From assembly GCA_038230695.1 (NCBI GenBank), contig JBBRMT010000046.1, positions 1 through 22,870 of the forward strand: 22,870 nt of DNA, given 5' to 3'. The position numbers and the translations under genes are program-made. The stretch comes from QHBQ01 sp038230695 (lineage in GTDB: Bacteria; Chloroflexota; Chloroflexia; QHBQ01). Below, piece by piece: positions 22,430-22,870 of this stretch. The stretch's first letter is position 1; each line of letters starts with the position of its first letter. Below the pieces are notes generated by a model. That model searched no databases. It saw only the letters and a list, made by a program, of their open reading frames with translations, and was not told the DNA's origin.

Positions 22430-22870
22430 GTGAAGGTAACTACTGAGCGATTGGAAGGCAGCCGCGTTGGCTTCGATATGGTGTTCGAGCAGGCCGAGGT
22501 GGACAAGGCGATGGACAAGGTCTATCGCCGCATGGTCAACAAGGTCAACGTCCCCGGCTTCCGCCCCGGCAAAGCGCCGCGCTATATGGTCGAGCGGGTG
22601 CTGGGCCGCGAAGCGATGATGGAGGATGCCCTAAATGATATCCTGCCTGATGCGCTCAAGCAGGCGCTGACCGAAAACGACGACCTCGAACTGCTGGGCG
22701 ACCCCGAACCCGATGTGGTCAGCCTCGACCCGCTCACGGTGCGGCTGGTAATGGCGGTGATGCCCACTGCCGAGTTGCCCGCCGACTATCGCAGCATCCG
22801 CGTCGCCGCTGAGCCGGTCAGCGTCAGCGATGAGGAGCTTACCCGCAACCTCGCCATGCTCCAGGGCCAG
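22430..22870 (+). CDS. tig: Trigger factor (ribosome-associated chaperone), N-terminal part
   Basis: Binds the ribosome near the peptide exit tunnel and holds nascent chains; full-length proteins also have a prolyl isomerase and a chaperone domain. The 147 codons present cover the ribosome-binding domain: MKVTTERLEGSRVGFDMVF, then KVYRRMVNKVNVPGFRPGKAP, whose GFRPGKAP is the ribosome-docking FRxGxxP signature, and the start of the linker (SVSDEELTRNLAMLQ) leading to the PPIase domain. The start is GTG 22430 with GGGAG 10 bases upstream; no ATG fits the family N-terminus. The gene runs off the right edge. In many bacteria tig precedes clpP-clpX; whether it does here lies outside the window. 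Confidence 0.95.
   Translation, partial: MKVTTERLEGSRVGFDMVFEQAEVDKAMDKVYRRMVNKVNVPGFRPGKAPRYMVERVLGREAMMEDALNDILPDALKQALTENDDLELLGDPEPDVVSLDPLTVRLVMAVMPTAELPADYRSIRVAAEPVSVSDEELTRNLAMLQGQ

Overview
The window looks like chromosomal DNA from a GC-rich bacterium, most likely a Chloroflexota (tentatively near the Chloroflexia). That assignment is inference. It rests on the mix of genes (an SLH-type surface protein, a LexA with a possible GAAC-N4-GTTC operator, cvpA-mutS2, a long Lon, GT4/GT9/O-antigen-ligase envelope genes) and on abundant small dispersed palindromes and heptamer repeats. Nearly every transcription unit has a recognisable sigma70-type promoter; two genes (4207 and 8886, minus) appear leaderless.

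Layout. 1-4207 (minus): an envelope operon reading O-antigen ligase/Wzy-like protein, FabZ, CPBP membrane protease, GT9 glycosyltransferase (cut by the window edge), with overlapping or nearly touching genes. 4300-6915 (plus): a MarR-type regulator and a 14-TM MFS exporter behind a consensus promoter with a palindromic operator candidate, closed by a strong terminator. 6978-8886 (minus): a GT4 glycosyltransferase and a degenerate PAP2-family membrane protein. 9016-11853 (plus): Lon protease with its own extended -10 promoter, a palindrome at the start of the transcript, and a terminator. 12018-13334 (minus): a soluble, standalone FtsK/SpoIIIE-type motor ATPase. 13690-15281 (minus): lexA followed by a second LexA-like protein that keeps the self-cleavage protease but has no recognisable DNA-binding domain. 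15350-18556 (plus): cvpA-mutS2, a pairing also known from Firmicutes. 18683-21264 (plus): a visibly less GC-rich accessory segment encoding an SLH-domain surface protein, broken by three successive -1 frameshifts at G or C runs, and an unrecognised secreted or anchored protein. 21289-22204 (minus): a PHP-domain metal phosphoesterase. 22363-22870 (plus): the beginning of the trigger factor gene.

How it fits together. Three themes recur: envelope glycan and lipid work (GT9, Wzy-like, FabZ, GT4, PAP2, SLH), protein quality control (Lon, trigger factor, CPBP protease), and DNA maintenance (LexA pair, MutS2, FtsK-like motor). The least ordinary parts are the tandem LexA/HTH-less LexA pair, the frameshifted surface-protein gene with a palindrome over its -10 box, and several families of small repeats. 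One cluster of these repeats is inserted in frame inside the O-antigen ligase gene, and another forms a MITE-like element at 13499-13597.
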